DNA of 54,523 bases from Euzebya sp051004735 (GTDB lineage: Bacteria > Actinomycetota > Nitriliruptoria > Euzebyales > Euzebyaceae). Made by a program: the position numbers and the translations under genes. Numbering within the stretch: the stretch's first letter is position 1; every line of letters starts with the position of its first letter. The stretch lies in NCBI GenBank assembly GCA_051004735.1, contig JBPCKA010000053.1, positions 1 to 54,523 of the forward strand. The letters run 5' to 3'. The notes below the pieces were generated by a model that saw only the letters and a program-made list of their open reading frames with translations, was not told where the DNA came from and did not search any database. Below, in pieces: positions 19,285 to 28,424 of this stretch.

Positions 19285-21351
19285 ATGCGACGCCTGACCG
19301 CCATCCTGAGCCTGCTCATCCTGATCCTGTCCGGCTGCACCACCTCGAGAGATGAGTCGGTGGTCGATGCCTCCCCGCCCCCGGCGGCTGGTGAGGGCAG
19401 CAACCAACCCGACGCTGGCGGCCACTCCGACGCTGTGCAGGAAGCGCGACGGATGCTGCGTCCCTTCGATTCCTGTGATGCGCTGCTGCGCTACTTCATC
19501 GACGGCGCCTCGGATCTGGTCGGTCCTTACGGTCTGGGGTACGGGTATGGCGGAGGCGTGCGAGACAGCGCGAACGAGGCTAGTGCAGCGGACACCGCGG
19601 TCGCGCAGGCACCCGCCACCGGAGGCAACGCCGCGCCGGACGTGTCAGGCACCAACGTGCAGGAGGAGGGGGTGGACGAGCCTGATCTGGTCAAGACCGA
19701 CGGGCGCATCATCGTCACCGCCACAGGCCAGCAGGTGCAGGTCGTCGACATCGCCAGCCAGCAGGTGGTATCCACCGTCCCTCTGGAGCAGAACGCCTAC
19801 AGCGGTGAGTTGTTGTTGGACGGCACCGACCTGCTGATCCTCAGCACCATGGGTGCCCCGGGCACGCCGATTGCCTCAGACCGGATCGCCGCCTTCGCAC
19901 CGACCAGGACGCTGGTGACCCGTGTCGACCTGACCGACCCGGCAAACCCCGTCACCCTGGGCGCGGTTCGGATGGAGGGCACCTATCGCTCCGCCCGGAT
20001 GATCGACGGAACCGTGCGTCTGGTGATGGTCAGTGACCCGACAGGTCTGTCCTTCACGGCTCCCACGGATGGGGGTCTGTCCGCCGAGCAGGATGCCCTG
20101 GACCAGAATCGCCAGATTCTGGCCTCCTCCGACATCGACGACTGGGTCCCTCACCTGCAGATCATCGACGCGGACGGAAACGCCGGCGCGGTGCAGCAGA
20201 TCCTTGACTGCACGCAATTGAACCAGCCCGCCGAGTTCGCGGGTCTGCAGACCCTGTCGGTGCTGACGTTCGACCTGCGCGGTGATCAACTGGCGCCGAC
20301 CTCGGGGGCTGGCCTGGTCGCAGCGGGCGACACCGTCTATGCCTCCACCGACCGGCTGATCGTGGCAACCTCCCCCTGGGGCGGGTGGATCGTGCCGTTC
20401 ATCGACGTGATCGGGCCGCCCCGGACTGAGGACCTGGTCACCGACCTGCACAGCTTCGACATCTCTGAGCCCGCGGCCACGTCCTATGTGGCGTCGGGCT
20501 CGGTCCAGGGAACACTCATCGGTCAGTTCGCCCTGTCCGAGAGCGCCGGGGTCATCCGGGTTGCCACTACCACCCAACCTGACTGGTTCGGTCCCTCGAC
20601 AGGTGAGGAGTCGCAATCATCGTTGATCATTCTGCGCGAGGAGGGTGAGGAACTGGTGCAGACAGGCCGTCTTGACGGCTTGGGGGTGACCGAGCAGATC
20701 CAGTCGGTCCGCTACCTGAGCCCCGACCTGGCGGCCATCGTGACCTTCCGCCAGACCGATCCCCTGTACCTGATCGACACCTCTGACCCTGCCGCCCCGG
20801 CCGTCCTCGGGGAGCTTGAAATCCCGGGATTCTCCTCCTACCTGCACCCCGTCGGCGACGGCTACCTGTTGGGTGTGGGCCAGGACGCCGACGAGCAGAC
20901 CGGTCAGCAACTGGGTCTGCAGGCGTCGCTGTTTGACATCCGCGACCGTGCCAACCCCCAACGCGTCGCGCAGGTCAACTTTGGTGAGGGGTACTCACCG
21001 GTGGAGTATGACCACCGTGCCTTCCTGTACTGGAGCCCAACGGGGCAGGCTGTGATTCCCGCCGAGCTGTATCCCTCTCCCGACGAGTTGCCGGTGTCAG
21101 AGGGGCCTGATGGCAGCGTCGAGCCCTACTTCGGCCCCACCTTCAACGGGGCCGTGGTGCTGCAGGTTGGCGAGGGGACGTTGACCGAGCAGGGGCGCGT
21201 CGCCAACGCCGAGGTGGACGGCCCCCAGTATGTCCCCGGTGTGCTGCGCTCGATCGTGATCGGCGAGGACTTGTGGACATTGACCCAGGACAGCCTGGCG
21301 CGCCACTCCTTGGCTGGTCTCCAGCGGGGCGAGGTCATCTCGCTGGTCTGA
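19285..21351 (+). CDS. Beta-propeller secreted lipoprotein
   Basis: 688 residues. The N-terminus MRRLTAILSLLILILSGC is a lipoprotein signal peptide with lipobox LSGC. The rest matches the family of C-terminal beta-propeller domain proteins (PF09826-like, as I recall it), with the marker GTNVQEEGVDEPDLVKTDGR near residue 125 and repeated blades such as VQVVDIASQQVVSTVPL, LYLIDTSDPAAPAVLGELEI and SLFDIRDRANPQRVAQVNFG. Expected location is the outer face of the membrane. Role unknown; some relatives are found with secretion or spore-coat functions. ATG 19285 fits the signal peptide; ATG 19264 and a more upstream frame start are less likely. Its 3' end is overlapped antisense by the remnant permease frame. 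Confidence 0.85.
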   Translation: MRRLTAILSLLILILSGCTTSRDESVVDASPPPAAGEGSNQPDAGGHSDAVQEARRMLRPFDSCDALLRYFIDGASDLVGPYGLGYGYGGGVRDSANEASAADTAVAQAPATGGNAAPDVSGTNVQEEGVDEPDLVKTDGRIIVTATGQQVQVVDIASQQVVSTVPLEQNAYSGELLLDGTDLLILSTMGAPGTPIASDRIAAFAPTRTLVTRVDLTDPANPVTLGAVRMEGTYRSARMIDGTVRLVMVSDPTGLSFTAPTDGGLSAEQDALDQNRQILASSDIDDWVPHLQIIDADGNAGAVQQILDCTQLNQPAEFAGLQTLSVLTFDLRGDQLAPTSGAGLVAAGDTVYASTDRLIVATSPWGGWIVPFIDVIGPPRTEDLVTDLHSFDISEPAATSYVASGSVQGTLIGQFALSESAGVIRVATTTQPDWFGPSTGEESQSSLIILREEGEELVQTGRLDGLGVTEQIQSVRYLSPDLAAIVTFRQTDPLYLIDTSDPAAPAVLGELEIPGFSSYLHPVGDGYLLGVGQDADEQTGQQLGLQASLFDIRDRANPQRVAQVNFGEGYSPVEYDHRAFLYWSPTGQAVIPAELYPSPDELPVSEGPDGSVEPYFGPTFNGAVVLQVGEGTLTEQGRVANAEVDGPQYVPGVLRSIVIGEDLWTLTQDSLARHSLAGLQRGEVISLV

Positions 21352-21697
21352 CTGGCGCCGCGGGTGCCGTAGGCCACTGCTGAGACCACCAGGACCATCC
21401 CGGCAAACTGACTGAGTGCGGGACGTTCCCCCAGCAGGACGACCCCGATGATGACGGCCAGGACCGGCTGCAGGGTCAGGACGGCCGATGACACCGCTGA
21501 GGGCAATCGGGGGAGGGCCGAGGTGATCAACAACCAGGCGAGTACCTGCGAGGCAAGCGCCAGGATCAGCAACCATCCCGCCGACGGCCAGGCGGGGACC
21601 AGGCTGGCGGTCTGACCGCTGAGCCCCGAGACGACCGCTGTGGCGATGACCGCGGTCAAACTGGCATCCCGCAGGGCTGGCACCGCACCTCGCCCTC
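21126..21697 (-). pseudogene. C-terminal half of an EamA/DMT permease
   Basis: The minus-strand frame encodes only the second five-helix EamA repeat: SLTAVIATAVVSGLSGQTAS, WLLILALASQVLAWLLITSA, SAVSSAVLTLQPVLAVIIGV and FAGMVLVVSAVAYGT. Intact family members have about 300 residues and two repeats. Immediately upstream, at 21698, the homology stops and a palindromic repeat array begins, so the first half and the start codon are lost. The 3' part (21126-21351) runs antisense into the beta-propeller gene, suggesting the original stop was also lost or was close to 21350. The open frame continues to 22094 upstream only because the repeats have a period divisible by three. Confidence 0.7.
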
Positions 21698-21840
21698 CCC
21701 TCAGATCTGGGCTTTGGTCGGGGTAATGTGGCCGAACCCTCAGATCTGAGCCTTGGGCCGGGCACGGCTTCGGCCCCCGAACCCTCAGATCTGAGCTTTG
21801 GTCCCGGTAAGGCGGCTGAACCCTCAGATCTGAGCTTTGG
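21698..21840. repeat. Four-copy direct repeat containing a BglII-type palindrome
   Basis: CCCTCAGATCTGAGCTTTGG (first copy with one change, second with one) begins at 21698, 21737, 21782 and 21821: spacing 39, 45, 39. Each unit contains the 12-base palindrome CTCAGATCTGAG (imperfect in copy 1). Because all spacings are multiples of three, the array encodes a repeated PSDLSFGPG-like peptide on the plus strand and SSDLRV on the minus strand. Direct observation; role unknown. Confidence 0.85.
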
Positions 21841-22030
21841 GTCATTGCGTGGCGGCGGGCATCGCGGTCTTCATTTGTTGGAGGGCACCCCTGATTTGGG
21901 GCAGCGGCGTGTGCGGGCGTTGTGCCGTTCCGCGCGGCGACCCAACTCCCGCGTGGAGGGCGTGCTTGGATTGCTGGCTGAGCGGGCCCGGACGATCGGA
22001 CTTGAAGCCAGGCTGAGCCCGGCCTCCTGA
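21728..22030 (+). CDS. Hypothetical repeat-initiated ORF
   Basis: A GTG in the first inter-repeat gap opens a 100-residue frame: three EPSDLSFGPG-type repeats, then an Arg-rich unrecognised tail (GGGHRGLHLLEGTPDLGQRR to ERARTIGLEARLSPAS). There is no Shine-Dalgarno. It is as likely to be a by-product of the DNA repeat as a gene; I list it because the frame stays open well past the array. Confidence 0.25.
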   Translation: MAEPSDLSLGPGTASAPEPSDLSFGPGKAAEPSDLSFGSLRGGGHRGLHLLEGTPDLGQRRVRALCRSARRPNSRVEGVLGLLAERARTIGLEARLSPAS

Positions 22031-22053
22031 CGGGGCGGTCCGCTACCATCCGC

Positions 22054-23979
22054 GTGTCTATGACTGGCTCGATGACTGGCGCGATCACTGGCACGGCCGG
22101 GGCAGACCTGGTCAGATCGATCGTCGCAGCTAGAGTGGTCCGGCGGGGAATCGTCTGGCTGCGACCTGACCTCGGCTCACCAAGCGCCCCGTTGGCGACG
22201 CAGGCATGGCTTGACTCCTACGCACCATCGTTGATGCCGCGAACCTCGGTGCTGCAGGGCGTTGTGGGTGGGTTGGCCGTGTTGTCATCCCGCGCGATAG
22301 CGGCCAACGCCGAACGCGTGCTGGCACCCATCTTGGGAGACCGGCGCGATATCCCTCGCCGGCTGGCAGTCCGTGCCCTGGTCGGTGCGGCCGGCGTCGG
22401 CCTGACGACATTGCCCGAGCATGACGGCGAGCGCCTGTGGTGGTCGGGACTGCGCGGCGCCGGAGTCATGCTTCGGGGCGTTGCTGCGGGTGGGGCCATT
22501 CACGACGTGGGCCGTGCACTGTGGTTGCGACAGCCGTCCCGCAGTTGGTTGCGCACCTCGGTGGCATCGGCCTCGGTGCTGACCGGGTTGGGACTATGGG
22601 CTGACCGCCGCCTGGAGCAACGGACCGCCGCCGTTCAGCCGTGGCCGATAGAGCAGCGCAATGGACTGGCTCTCAGCGTGGCGGTGTCCGCAGGTGTGGT
22701 CGGTGTCGGACGACTGCTGGGCGAGGGGGTCGGGTTGTCACGCCTCGGCCTGCGCCGCTGGCTGGGCCGGGGGGCGGGGAAGGAGGTCCTGGCCGACGTC
22801 GCCAACTTGGCGGCGTGGGCCGGGTTGGCAGCTGCGGGCTACTCGTGGGGCGTGACCCGACTCGGCGTCGGAAACCGTACGATCGAGGCGACCTATGACC
22901 AGCCACCGGACAACCCGCGTGTCTCGGGCAGTCTGGCCAGTCTGTCGGCGTTTGCCGAATTGGGTCGACAGGGCAGGCGTTTCGTCACCGACGTGTTGAC
23001 CAGCGACACCATCAGCACGGTGATGAACGAACCTGCCATGGATCCCATCCGGATCTACGTGGGTCTGGATTCCGAGCCGCTGTATCCCACCGGACGGGCC
23101 GAGCAAGCCTTGGAGGAGTTGGAACGAACCCGGGCGTATGAGCGCCGTCACCTGCTGTTGGTCTCCCCCACCGGAACAGGCTGGGTTGATCAGACCCTGG
23201 TCGAGTCAGCAGAACTGTTCACCCGCGGCGACGTGGCGACCTGCGCGATCCAGTACGGGGCGTTCCCCTCGTTCCTGGCGGTGCAGAACGTGGCCCTTGG
23301 TCGCAGCCAGTTTCGCATTCTGTTGCTGGGTGTGCGAGAACGCCTGCGTGGCATGCCTGCCGAACACCGTCCGCGGGTGCTGGTGTTTGGCGAGAGCATG
23401 GGGGCATGGACCTCCTCAGACGTGATCATGCACCAGGGCATCAGTGGGTTTGAGCATTACGGCATCGACCGTGCCTTGTGGGTCGGGATGCCCTGGCTGG
23501 CGAAGTGGTCACGCAGCGGCATGATCCGTGGCTCGAGTTCGTTGGTGCCGCCAGGCACGGTCGGGGTCTTCGATCGGATCGCCCAACTACAGGCACTGCC
23601 GGAGGAGCGTCGCGATCGGTTGCGTGCGGTCATCCTCAGCCATGACAATGACCCGATCGCGGTTCTCGGGCCTGACCTGCTGGTTCAACGACCCCGATGG
23701 CTGCAGCAGGACCAGCGTGGCCGTGGTGTGCCTGCCGGGATGCGGTGGACTCCGGTGGTGACCTTCCTGCAGACGACCGTGGATGCACTGAACTCCATGG
23801 TCCAGGTGCCGGGAAAGTTCACGAGTTACGGCCATGACTACCGCGCTGACATGGCTCGCTTTGTGCACGCCGCCTTTCGGCTGCCTGAGGTCACTCCGAC
23901 GCAGGTCACTGCGGTGGAAGGGACCCTGGTACGCCTGGACCTGCAGCGGGCGAAACGATTGGCCACTGGAAGCCTTTGA
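22054..23979 (+). CDS. Membrane-anchored alpha/beta-hydrolase (Abhydrolase_9 family)
   Basis: 641 residues. The N-terminal 300 hold several hydrophobic segments (VLQGVVGGLAVLSSRAIAAN, GLALSVAVSAGVVGVGRLLG, VANLAAWAGLAAAGYSWGV), and the C-terminal half is an alpha/beta-hydrolase with the nucleophile elbow FGESMGAW (Ser448), preceded by YVGLDSEPLYPTGRAEQALEEL. This two-part layout is that of the actinobacterial PF10081/PF15420 family. Predicted to act on a lipid or cell-envelope ester; no substrate is known to me. Start codon uncertain: GTG 22054, ATG 22060 or ATG 22072, none with a good RBS. A hairpin terminator follows at 24062. Confidence 0.82.
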   Translation: MSMTGSMTGAITGTAGADLVRSIVAARVVRRGIVWLRPDLGSPSAPLATQAWLDSYAPSLMPRTSVLQGVVGGLAVLSSRAIAANAERVLAPILGDRRDIPRRLAVRALVGAAGVGLTTLPEHDGERLWWSGLRGAGVMLRGVAAGGAIHDVGRALWLRQPSRSWLRTSVASASVLTGLGLWADRRLEQRTAAVQPWPIEQRNGLALSVAVSAGVVGVGRLLGEGVGLSRLGLRRWLGRGAGKEVLADVANLAAWAGLAAAGYSWGVTRLGVGNRTIEATYDQPPDNPRVSGSLASLSAFAELGRQGRRFVTDVLTSDTISTVMNEPAMDPIRIYVGLDSEPLYPTGRAEQALEELERTRAYERRHLLLVSPTGTGWVDQTLVESAELFTRGDVATCAIQYGAFPSFLAVQNVALGRSQFRILLLGVRERLRGMPAEHRPRVLVFGESMGAWTSSDVIMHQGISGFEHYGIDRALWVGMPWLAKWSRSGMIRGSSSLVPPGTVGVFDRIAQLQALPEERRDRLRAVILSHDNDPIAVLGPDLLVQRPRWLQQDQRGRGVPAGMRWTPVVTFLQTTVDALNSMVQVPGKFTSYGHDYRADMARFVHAAFRLPEVTPTQVTAVEGTLVRLDLQRAKRLATGSL

Positions 23980-24061
23980 CGTGCGAAACGCGCTCACGCA
24001 CACATTGACCAGGGAGTGAGCCCGCTGGCAGGTCGGGCCTGTGCAATATGTGCCCAGCGCT

Positions 24062-24085
24062 CCCGTGACCAGGGACCATCACGGG
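24062..24085. terminator. Hairpin between convergent genes
   Basis: CCCGTGA (24062-24068) and TCACGGG (24079-24085) form a perfect 7-bp stem with a 10-base loop in the 174-base gap between the converging hydrolase and protease genes. No T-run; a bidirectional transcription end is the likely role. Confidence 0.45.
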
Positions 24086-24153
24086 CTGTGCGGCGTACTC
24101 CCCTGCGTGATGTTCAATCGGTGCGGAAAAGCGCCGGTGTCGTCCATCCGGGA

Positions 24154-26055
24154 TCAGCCGCAGGCTGCTGCCAGCAGGGTCACCAACTCTCCGTCAACGC
24201 CTGGTCCGATCGTGGTTTCGGTGCCGATGATGACACCTGGTGCGGTGTCGGAGAGTCCGCACGCGGCTGCCTCGACGCCCTGTGCCAGGGACGAACCGGT
24301 CGGATCGGTTGGGATCTGGATTCCGCCCACGAACCCGGTAACCATGGAACCGGCCAAGGCATCAACAAAGCCGGTGTCGTGGTACAGGTTGGTGACCGTC
24401 ACGACGTTGGGCGCGAAGCCATCCAGGTCCTGCAACAGCGAGCGCATCTCAACGGCGACGGCAGTGGCGGTGCCGATACGGGTGTCCCCGGACAACCGGT
24501 CCACGACCGCCCCGGAAATCGCACCGGCCTGATCGGCCACGAACTGGCTTATCGCCGACTCCCCGCCGATCACAAGCAGTCTGGCGGGATTCATCACCGT
24601 GAGAGCCTGCGCGGTCGCGGGATGCAACGAGTTGGGGGCGGTCAGCAGGATCGGGACGCCGAACCAAGAAGCGATCTGACCGGCCGCAACCGCATCCGGC
24701 CAGTTGTTCGCGGTGGCCAGGATCACCGTGTTCAGGGGCGGTTGGTCTGTTCCGAACAACGACAGGATTTCAGCCGCGACGGCGGCCGCGGTCCCTTCAC
24801 GAGTGTCGCCGGCCAGACGGACGGTCTCAAAGCCCAGCGCGGCGATATCGGCGGCCACCTGGGGGGACAGGGCTGCCTCACCTCCCAACAGGTAGACCGT
24901 CCCACCGGGAATCACGGTGCGGGTCAACTCCTCGGCCACCTGTGGCGCCAGGCTGGCGGTCTCGGTGAACAACAGCGGCGCCACGCCATAGGCCAGAGCA
25001 CTGCCGGCCAGAGCATCGGCGAAATCATCGACACGACCCACGACACCGTTCAGGCTGCTCTGGTCGAATGGGAACGCCAGTCGGGACAGGTCGACCGCCT
25101 GGGTGATTGGGTCCTCAGCGCCCACCCGGGCAACGGTGCCGGGCGCAAGGTCGGCCAGGCCACCGTCGATGACCTCACTGGGCGGCACCTCACCTGCGAT
25201 CACACCGTCGATGAAGTCCAGGTAGGCATCCACGCGGGTGTATACGCCCGGCAGTTCCGCGCCGCAGAAGAAGCCGCCGAAACTGGTGATGCCGATCTGC
25301 AGCAGGACGCCATTTTCGTCGGGGACCAGCATAGGGCCGCCCGAGTCGCCGTTACAGGTGTCAGCCGAGGGCGAGCCAGGGTCGGGGGACGCCTCTCCCG
25401 CACACACCATGGTGTCGGGGTCGACCAAGGTGCTCAGCGTCTCGTCGTAGCCCTGCGCGCACGTCTGGATGTCAGAGATGGGGACGTCGGCTTGACGGAG
25501 GTGATCCAAGAACAAGGTCCCATCGGCATCTGCGGCTCCGAAACCGACCACGGTCGCGGGGGTGCTGGTGGGCCACAGATCCGTCTGATCGGCGGCAATC
25601 AATGGTTGGACGGGCGACTGCACCGCCTGGTCAAGTTCCAGCAGAGCGATGTCGCCCAACCCCGTTCGTGGGTTCCATCCCGGGTTGGCGTAGATGTTGA
25701 TGACGCCGGCTGTCACCGGGTTGGGGTCGGACAACTCATCCACTCCGATCCCCACCCGGACGTCGCTGGCCGGGCCCAGCAGCAACCCTCCATCGGTGGA
25801 GACGCAGTGTGCGGCCGACAGCACCAGGGTCGGGGTGATCAGGGTGCCTCCGCAGAAAAAGCCTGAGGCAAGATCAGGCGCATCGGCGAAGGCAAGCACA
25901 GTTTGTGACGGCCAGGCACCGGGTTGGGTCTGCTGCCCACCAACGACCGTGTACTCCGAGTGGCCGGATTGCGGCGAGGGGCCCTTGGGAGCGGCGAAGG
26001 CGGCGCTGGGGAGCAGTACCAGCACCATCAGGGCGGCGAGCAGGTGACGCGACAC
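24154..26055 (-). CDS. Secreted trypsin-like serine protease with CWB2 cell-wall-binding repeats
   Basis: 633 residues. A signal peptide (HLLAALMVLVLLPSAAFA) and short linker precede an S1 trypsin domain with His83 (LSAAHC), Asp135 (GDIALLEL) and Ser238 (CNGDSGGP) and paired cysteines. The C-terminal 300 residues hold CWB2 repeats, recognisable by VDDFADALAGSALAYGVAPL, VYLLGGEAALSPQVAADIAA, WPDAVAAGQIASWFGVPILL and LLVIGGESAISQFVADQAG. CWB2 modules bind wall teichoic-acid-like polymers in Gram-positives, so the protease should be held on the cell surface. GTG 26055 is chosen because it starts the signal peptide and has AGGAA upstream; ATG 26133 would add a Pro/Arg-rich leader. The final repeat is divergent and ends in AAACG. 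Confidence 0.9.
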   Translation of the reverse strand: MSRHLLAALMVLVLLPSAAFAAPKGPSPQSGHSEYTVVGGQQTQPGAWPSQTVLAFADAPDLASGFFCGGTLITPTLVLSAAHCVSTDGGLLLGPASDVRVGIGVDELSDPNPVTAGVINIYANPGWNPRTGLGDIALLELDQAVQSPVQPLIAADQTDLWPTSTPATVVGFGAADADGTLFLDHLRQADVPISDIQTCAQGYDETLSTLVDPDTMVCAGEASPDPGSPSADTCNGDSGGPMLVPDENGVLLQIGITSFGGFFCGAELPGVYTRVDAYLDFIDGVIAGEVPPSEVIDGGLADLAPGTVARVGAEDPITQAVDLSRLAFPFDQSSLNGVVGRVDDFADALAGSALAYGVAPLLFTETASLAPQVAEELTRTVIPGGTVYLLGGEAALSPQVAADIAALGFETVRLAGDTREGTAAAVAAEILSLFGTDQPPLNTVILATANNWPDAVAAGQIASWFGVPILLTAPNSLHPATAQALTVMNPARLLVIGGESAISQFVADQAGAISGAVVDRLSGDTRIGTATAVAVEMRSLLQDLDGFAPNVVTVTNLYHDTGFVDALAGSMVTGFVGGIQIPTDPTGSSLAQGVEAAACGLSDTAPGVIIGTETTIGPGVDGELVTLLAAACG

Positions 26056-26206
26056 AGGATTCCTGTTCAGGATCGGCGACGGACGCTCCGGCGACGGCCG
26101 GCGAACGGTAGTGCGAGGACCCCCTGCGGTCAAGCCAGCAGACCGACGCGCGTGAGGTCACCAGCAACCGTAAGGCTGGCCAGCGCACCATGTGAGACTT
26201 GTCCTC

Positions 26207-26781
26207 ATGCGTTCACTACTTGCCATGCTCATTCTCCCCCTCGTTGTAGCCGGCTGTTCCGGCGATCCCGACCCCCTCGTCGAAGCCTCAGACACCCTGC
26301 CGTCCGAGGTGTCGCAAGCCCCGTCGACGGCCGCCGACGCCACCCCTGAGGCCAGCGCCACGACGACGCCTTCTGCCAGCGACCAGACGCCGACCGAGGT
26401 GGCACCAAGTGGCCCCAACGTGCCAGCAGAACCAGCGGCAACGGCGACGGAGGTGGTGCCTGACGTGGGATAGACCCGACGGCTGTGGCCGCGGTCAACA
26501 TCCATGCCTGTGATTCTCTGGACAGCCCTCTGTTGTTGACAGGGCAGATCCAAAACAATGAGGGAGCCCGCCTGCTGGCTGACCTCCCAGTGGATCTGTC
26601 GGATGCCTCGGGACGCTACACCCTGGGCACGCCGACAAACGGGGATGGGTCGGATGGGTTCTCCAGCATCTGGTACTCGGTGATCCCTCGCGCGCCAGGG
26701 CTGGACCTACCGGGACTGGAGTCCGGTTGGGTCTATCAGGGTTGGGTAACGACAGCCTGCCGACGGTGCTGGCCCTGCTGA
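26207..26781 (+). pseudogene. Small lipoprotein, probably frameshifted
   Basis: MRSLLAMLILPLVVAGC is a lipoprotein signal (lipobox VAGC), followed by a Thr/Ala/Pro linker ending EVVPDVG and a stop at 26471-26473. A different frame, open from 26464, continues as IDPTAVAAVNIHACDS, then LLLTGQIQNNEGARLLADLP and WYSVIPRAPGLDLPGLESGW, and looks like the missing globular domain. A single-base slip near 26464-26473 would join the two into about 190 residues. A second slip near 26745 would give the more natural ending NDSLPTVLALLN with TAG at 26784. Function unknown. Confidence 0.5.
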
Positions 26782-26942
26782 ACTAGCGGCGCACGGTGTC
26801 ACGTCAACTCTCGGCAGCACACGCCCGTGAGGCTGGTCCAAGCCGATGTCATCGTCGCCTGGTCCCTCCCGTCACGGACCTGCTGAAGCTCATCCCGGGA
26901 CACAAACCAGTGGTTGCAACTGAACACTTTGTGGCCCACGGC

Positions 26943-26979
26943 AGAAAACACAAAGACCCAGCCCGATGATCAGGCTGGG
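26943..26979 (-). terminator. Rho-independent terminator of the LVIVD gene
   Basis: On the minus strand CCCAGCC pairs with GGCTGGG (plus positions 26957-26963 and 26973-26979) with a 9-base loop, followed by TCTTTGTGTTTTCT. It lies 28 bases after the stop at 27007 and is a canonical intrinsic terminator. Confidence 0.8.
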
Positions 26980-26980
26980 A

Positions 26981-27002
26981 CTTGTGACTGTCCTGTCACG
27001 AG
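26981..27002. repeat. Hairpin CTTGTGAC-TGTCCT-GTCACGAG
   Basis: An 8-bp stem (one G-T pair in RNA) between the LVIVD gene stop and its terminator. It contains the 14-mer TGACTGTCCTGTCA shared with 8587-8600, and its minus-strand arm CTCGTGACA is identical to the arm of the operator at 2265. Confidence 0.5.
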
Positions 27003-27006
27003 TTTG

Positions 27007-28422
27007 CTAGTTGTTCAGCACCGCGGTCGTGGCCACTGCCGCCGGCACCGAGGGGGTTGCTGACTGGAAGGCGATCCGGCACAACGTCCGCTGCTGCTCG
27101 GAGAAGCGGGTCACCGCCGGGTCGGCGACGAACCATGATGAGTCGAATGTCTGGGGGCTCTCCAGAGGCGCTTCGGGGTTGTAGCGCATGATGTCCACAC
27201 CACTCAGGTAGTCCACGGTGTAGATGAAGATCCCGGATTCATCAACGATCCAGTGGGCGGCCGAGGCTGATCCGGCCACCGGCTGGAAGAAGCCCAACTG
27301 CTCGAAGTCACCGGTCTGACCGTCGACGCGGATCACGCGGGTGCCGTGCTCATACCAGGCGGCCGCAACGATCGTGTCGGTGGCATCGGCGTCATCGGGA
27401 CGAACGTCGAACCAGTGGCCCGAGCAACCGATGGCATTCACGGCCGGGTCACCGCCGCTGCCGTCGGGACCGTCATAGGTCCCATTGACCGGACGGAAGG
27501 TCTTCAGGACGCGGAACTGCTCGCCCTTCTCCCAGTTGGTGGCTGACCAGGAGGTCAGCGGGCCGGAGCCGCCGCCACACTGGGGGCGGAAGTTGGTCTC
27601 GCCGTTGCCGATCAACAACTCCCCGGTCCGCAGTCCGGAGCCTGGGGTCGCCTCGTCAAAGGGCACGTACTGGTCGTCGGCCGCACGCGGAACATAGGAC
27701 TCGAAGTTGAGGACCTTGTTGTTGTGCTGGTAGGCGGTCTTGTTGCTGCCGTGGTCCTCCGTGAGAGAGGTGGTGATGACGATCGGGTTGACGGGGTCGG
27801 TCACGTCCATCATGACCATGGGGGTGGTGTCGCTGATGGCGACGCGCTGCAGTGGTGTGTCGGGGTTGCCGTCGAGGTCGTAGTCACCGACGACTTCCAG
27901 GTTGTGACCGCTGCCGAAGGGGATGTTCTGCCCGGTCTGCTCATTGGCCTGGACGTCCCAGCCACGACTCAACTGTTTGACGTCGGTCTTGTTGCGGGCG
28001 TCCCAGATCTGGCCTTCGGCGCCGTAGAAGTAGTCGCATTTGTCGTCGATGCAGTCAACGATGTGACTGGCCGACAGCGGCAACGCGTCTGCGATTGAGA
28101 TGGTGACGTTGCCAAGGGGACCAACCGGGTCAGAGACCTGGAACACGTAGGTGTAGGCGGTCCCGGTGAACTCACTCATCAGCACCGTCTTGCCGTCGCG
28201 GCTGACGCTGACGTCCTCGTTCTCCCAGTTGGCGATCTCAAGGGCGCCGATGAGGATCGGCAGCGCCGGGTCGTTGATGTCATAGATCCGCACGCCCTGG
28301 ACACTGGAGACATAGAACCGACGGTCGTTGTTGGGCATGACGTGGACCCGTCCACCGACCCCGGGGGAGTCGTTCAACAGGGTGGCGACATACTCGATGT
28401 TTGAGGAGGAGAATCCACCCAC
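27007..28422 (-). pseudogene. LVIVD-type secreted beta-propeller protein, 5' end lost to an IS remnant
   Basis: 471 residues readable from GTG 28422. Blades such as VRIYDINDPALPILIGALEI, MVMMDVTDPVNPIVITTSL and VVGDYDLDGNPDTPL are of the LVIVD-repeat kind seen in choice-of-anchor and surface proteins; CxGHWFDVRPD, HWIVDESGIFIYTVDYLSG and YNPEAP near the end are typical. No signal peptide is present: the visible sequence starts as a mature domain (VGGFSSSNIEYVATLLNDSP), and within 80 bases upstream begins the transposase remnant. I infer that the signal peptide and promoter were removed when the element inserted, so the gene is probably silent or expressed only from an outside promoter. Confidence 0.75.
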
Positions 28423-28424
28423 GA

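Noticed and set aside
21698..21840. CRISPR array
   Set aside because: Units are short, spacers are partly similar to each other and of uneven length, units keep a reading frame, and no cas genes are near.
24016..25866. 616-residue plus-strand open frame
   Set aside because: It is the antisense shadow of the CWB2 protease, which has a signal peptide, complete catalytic triad and repeats; the plus frame is Gly/Arg/His-rich with no motif.
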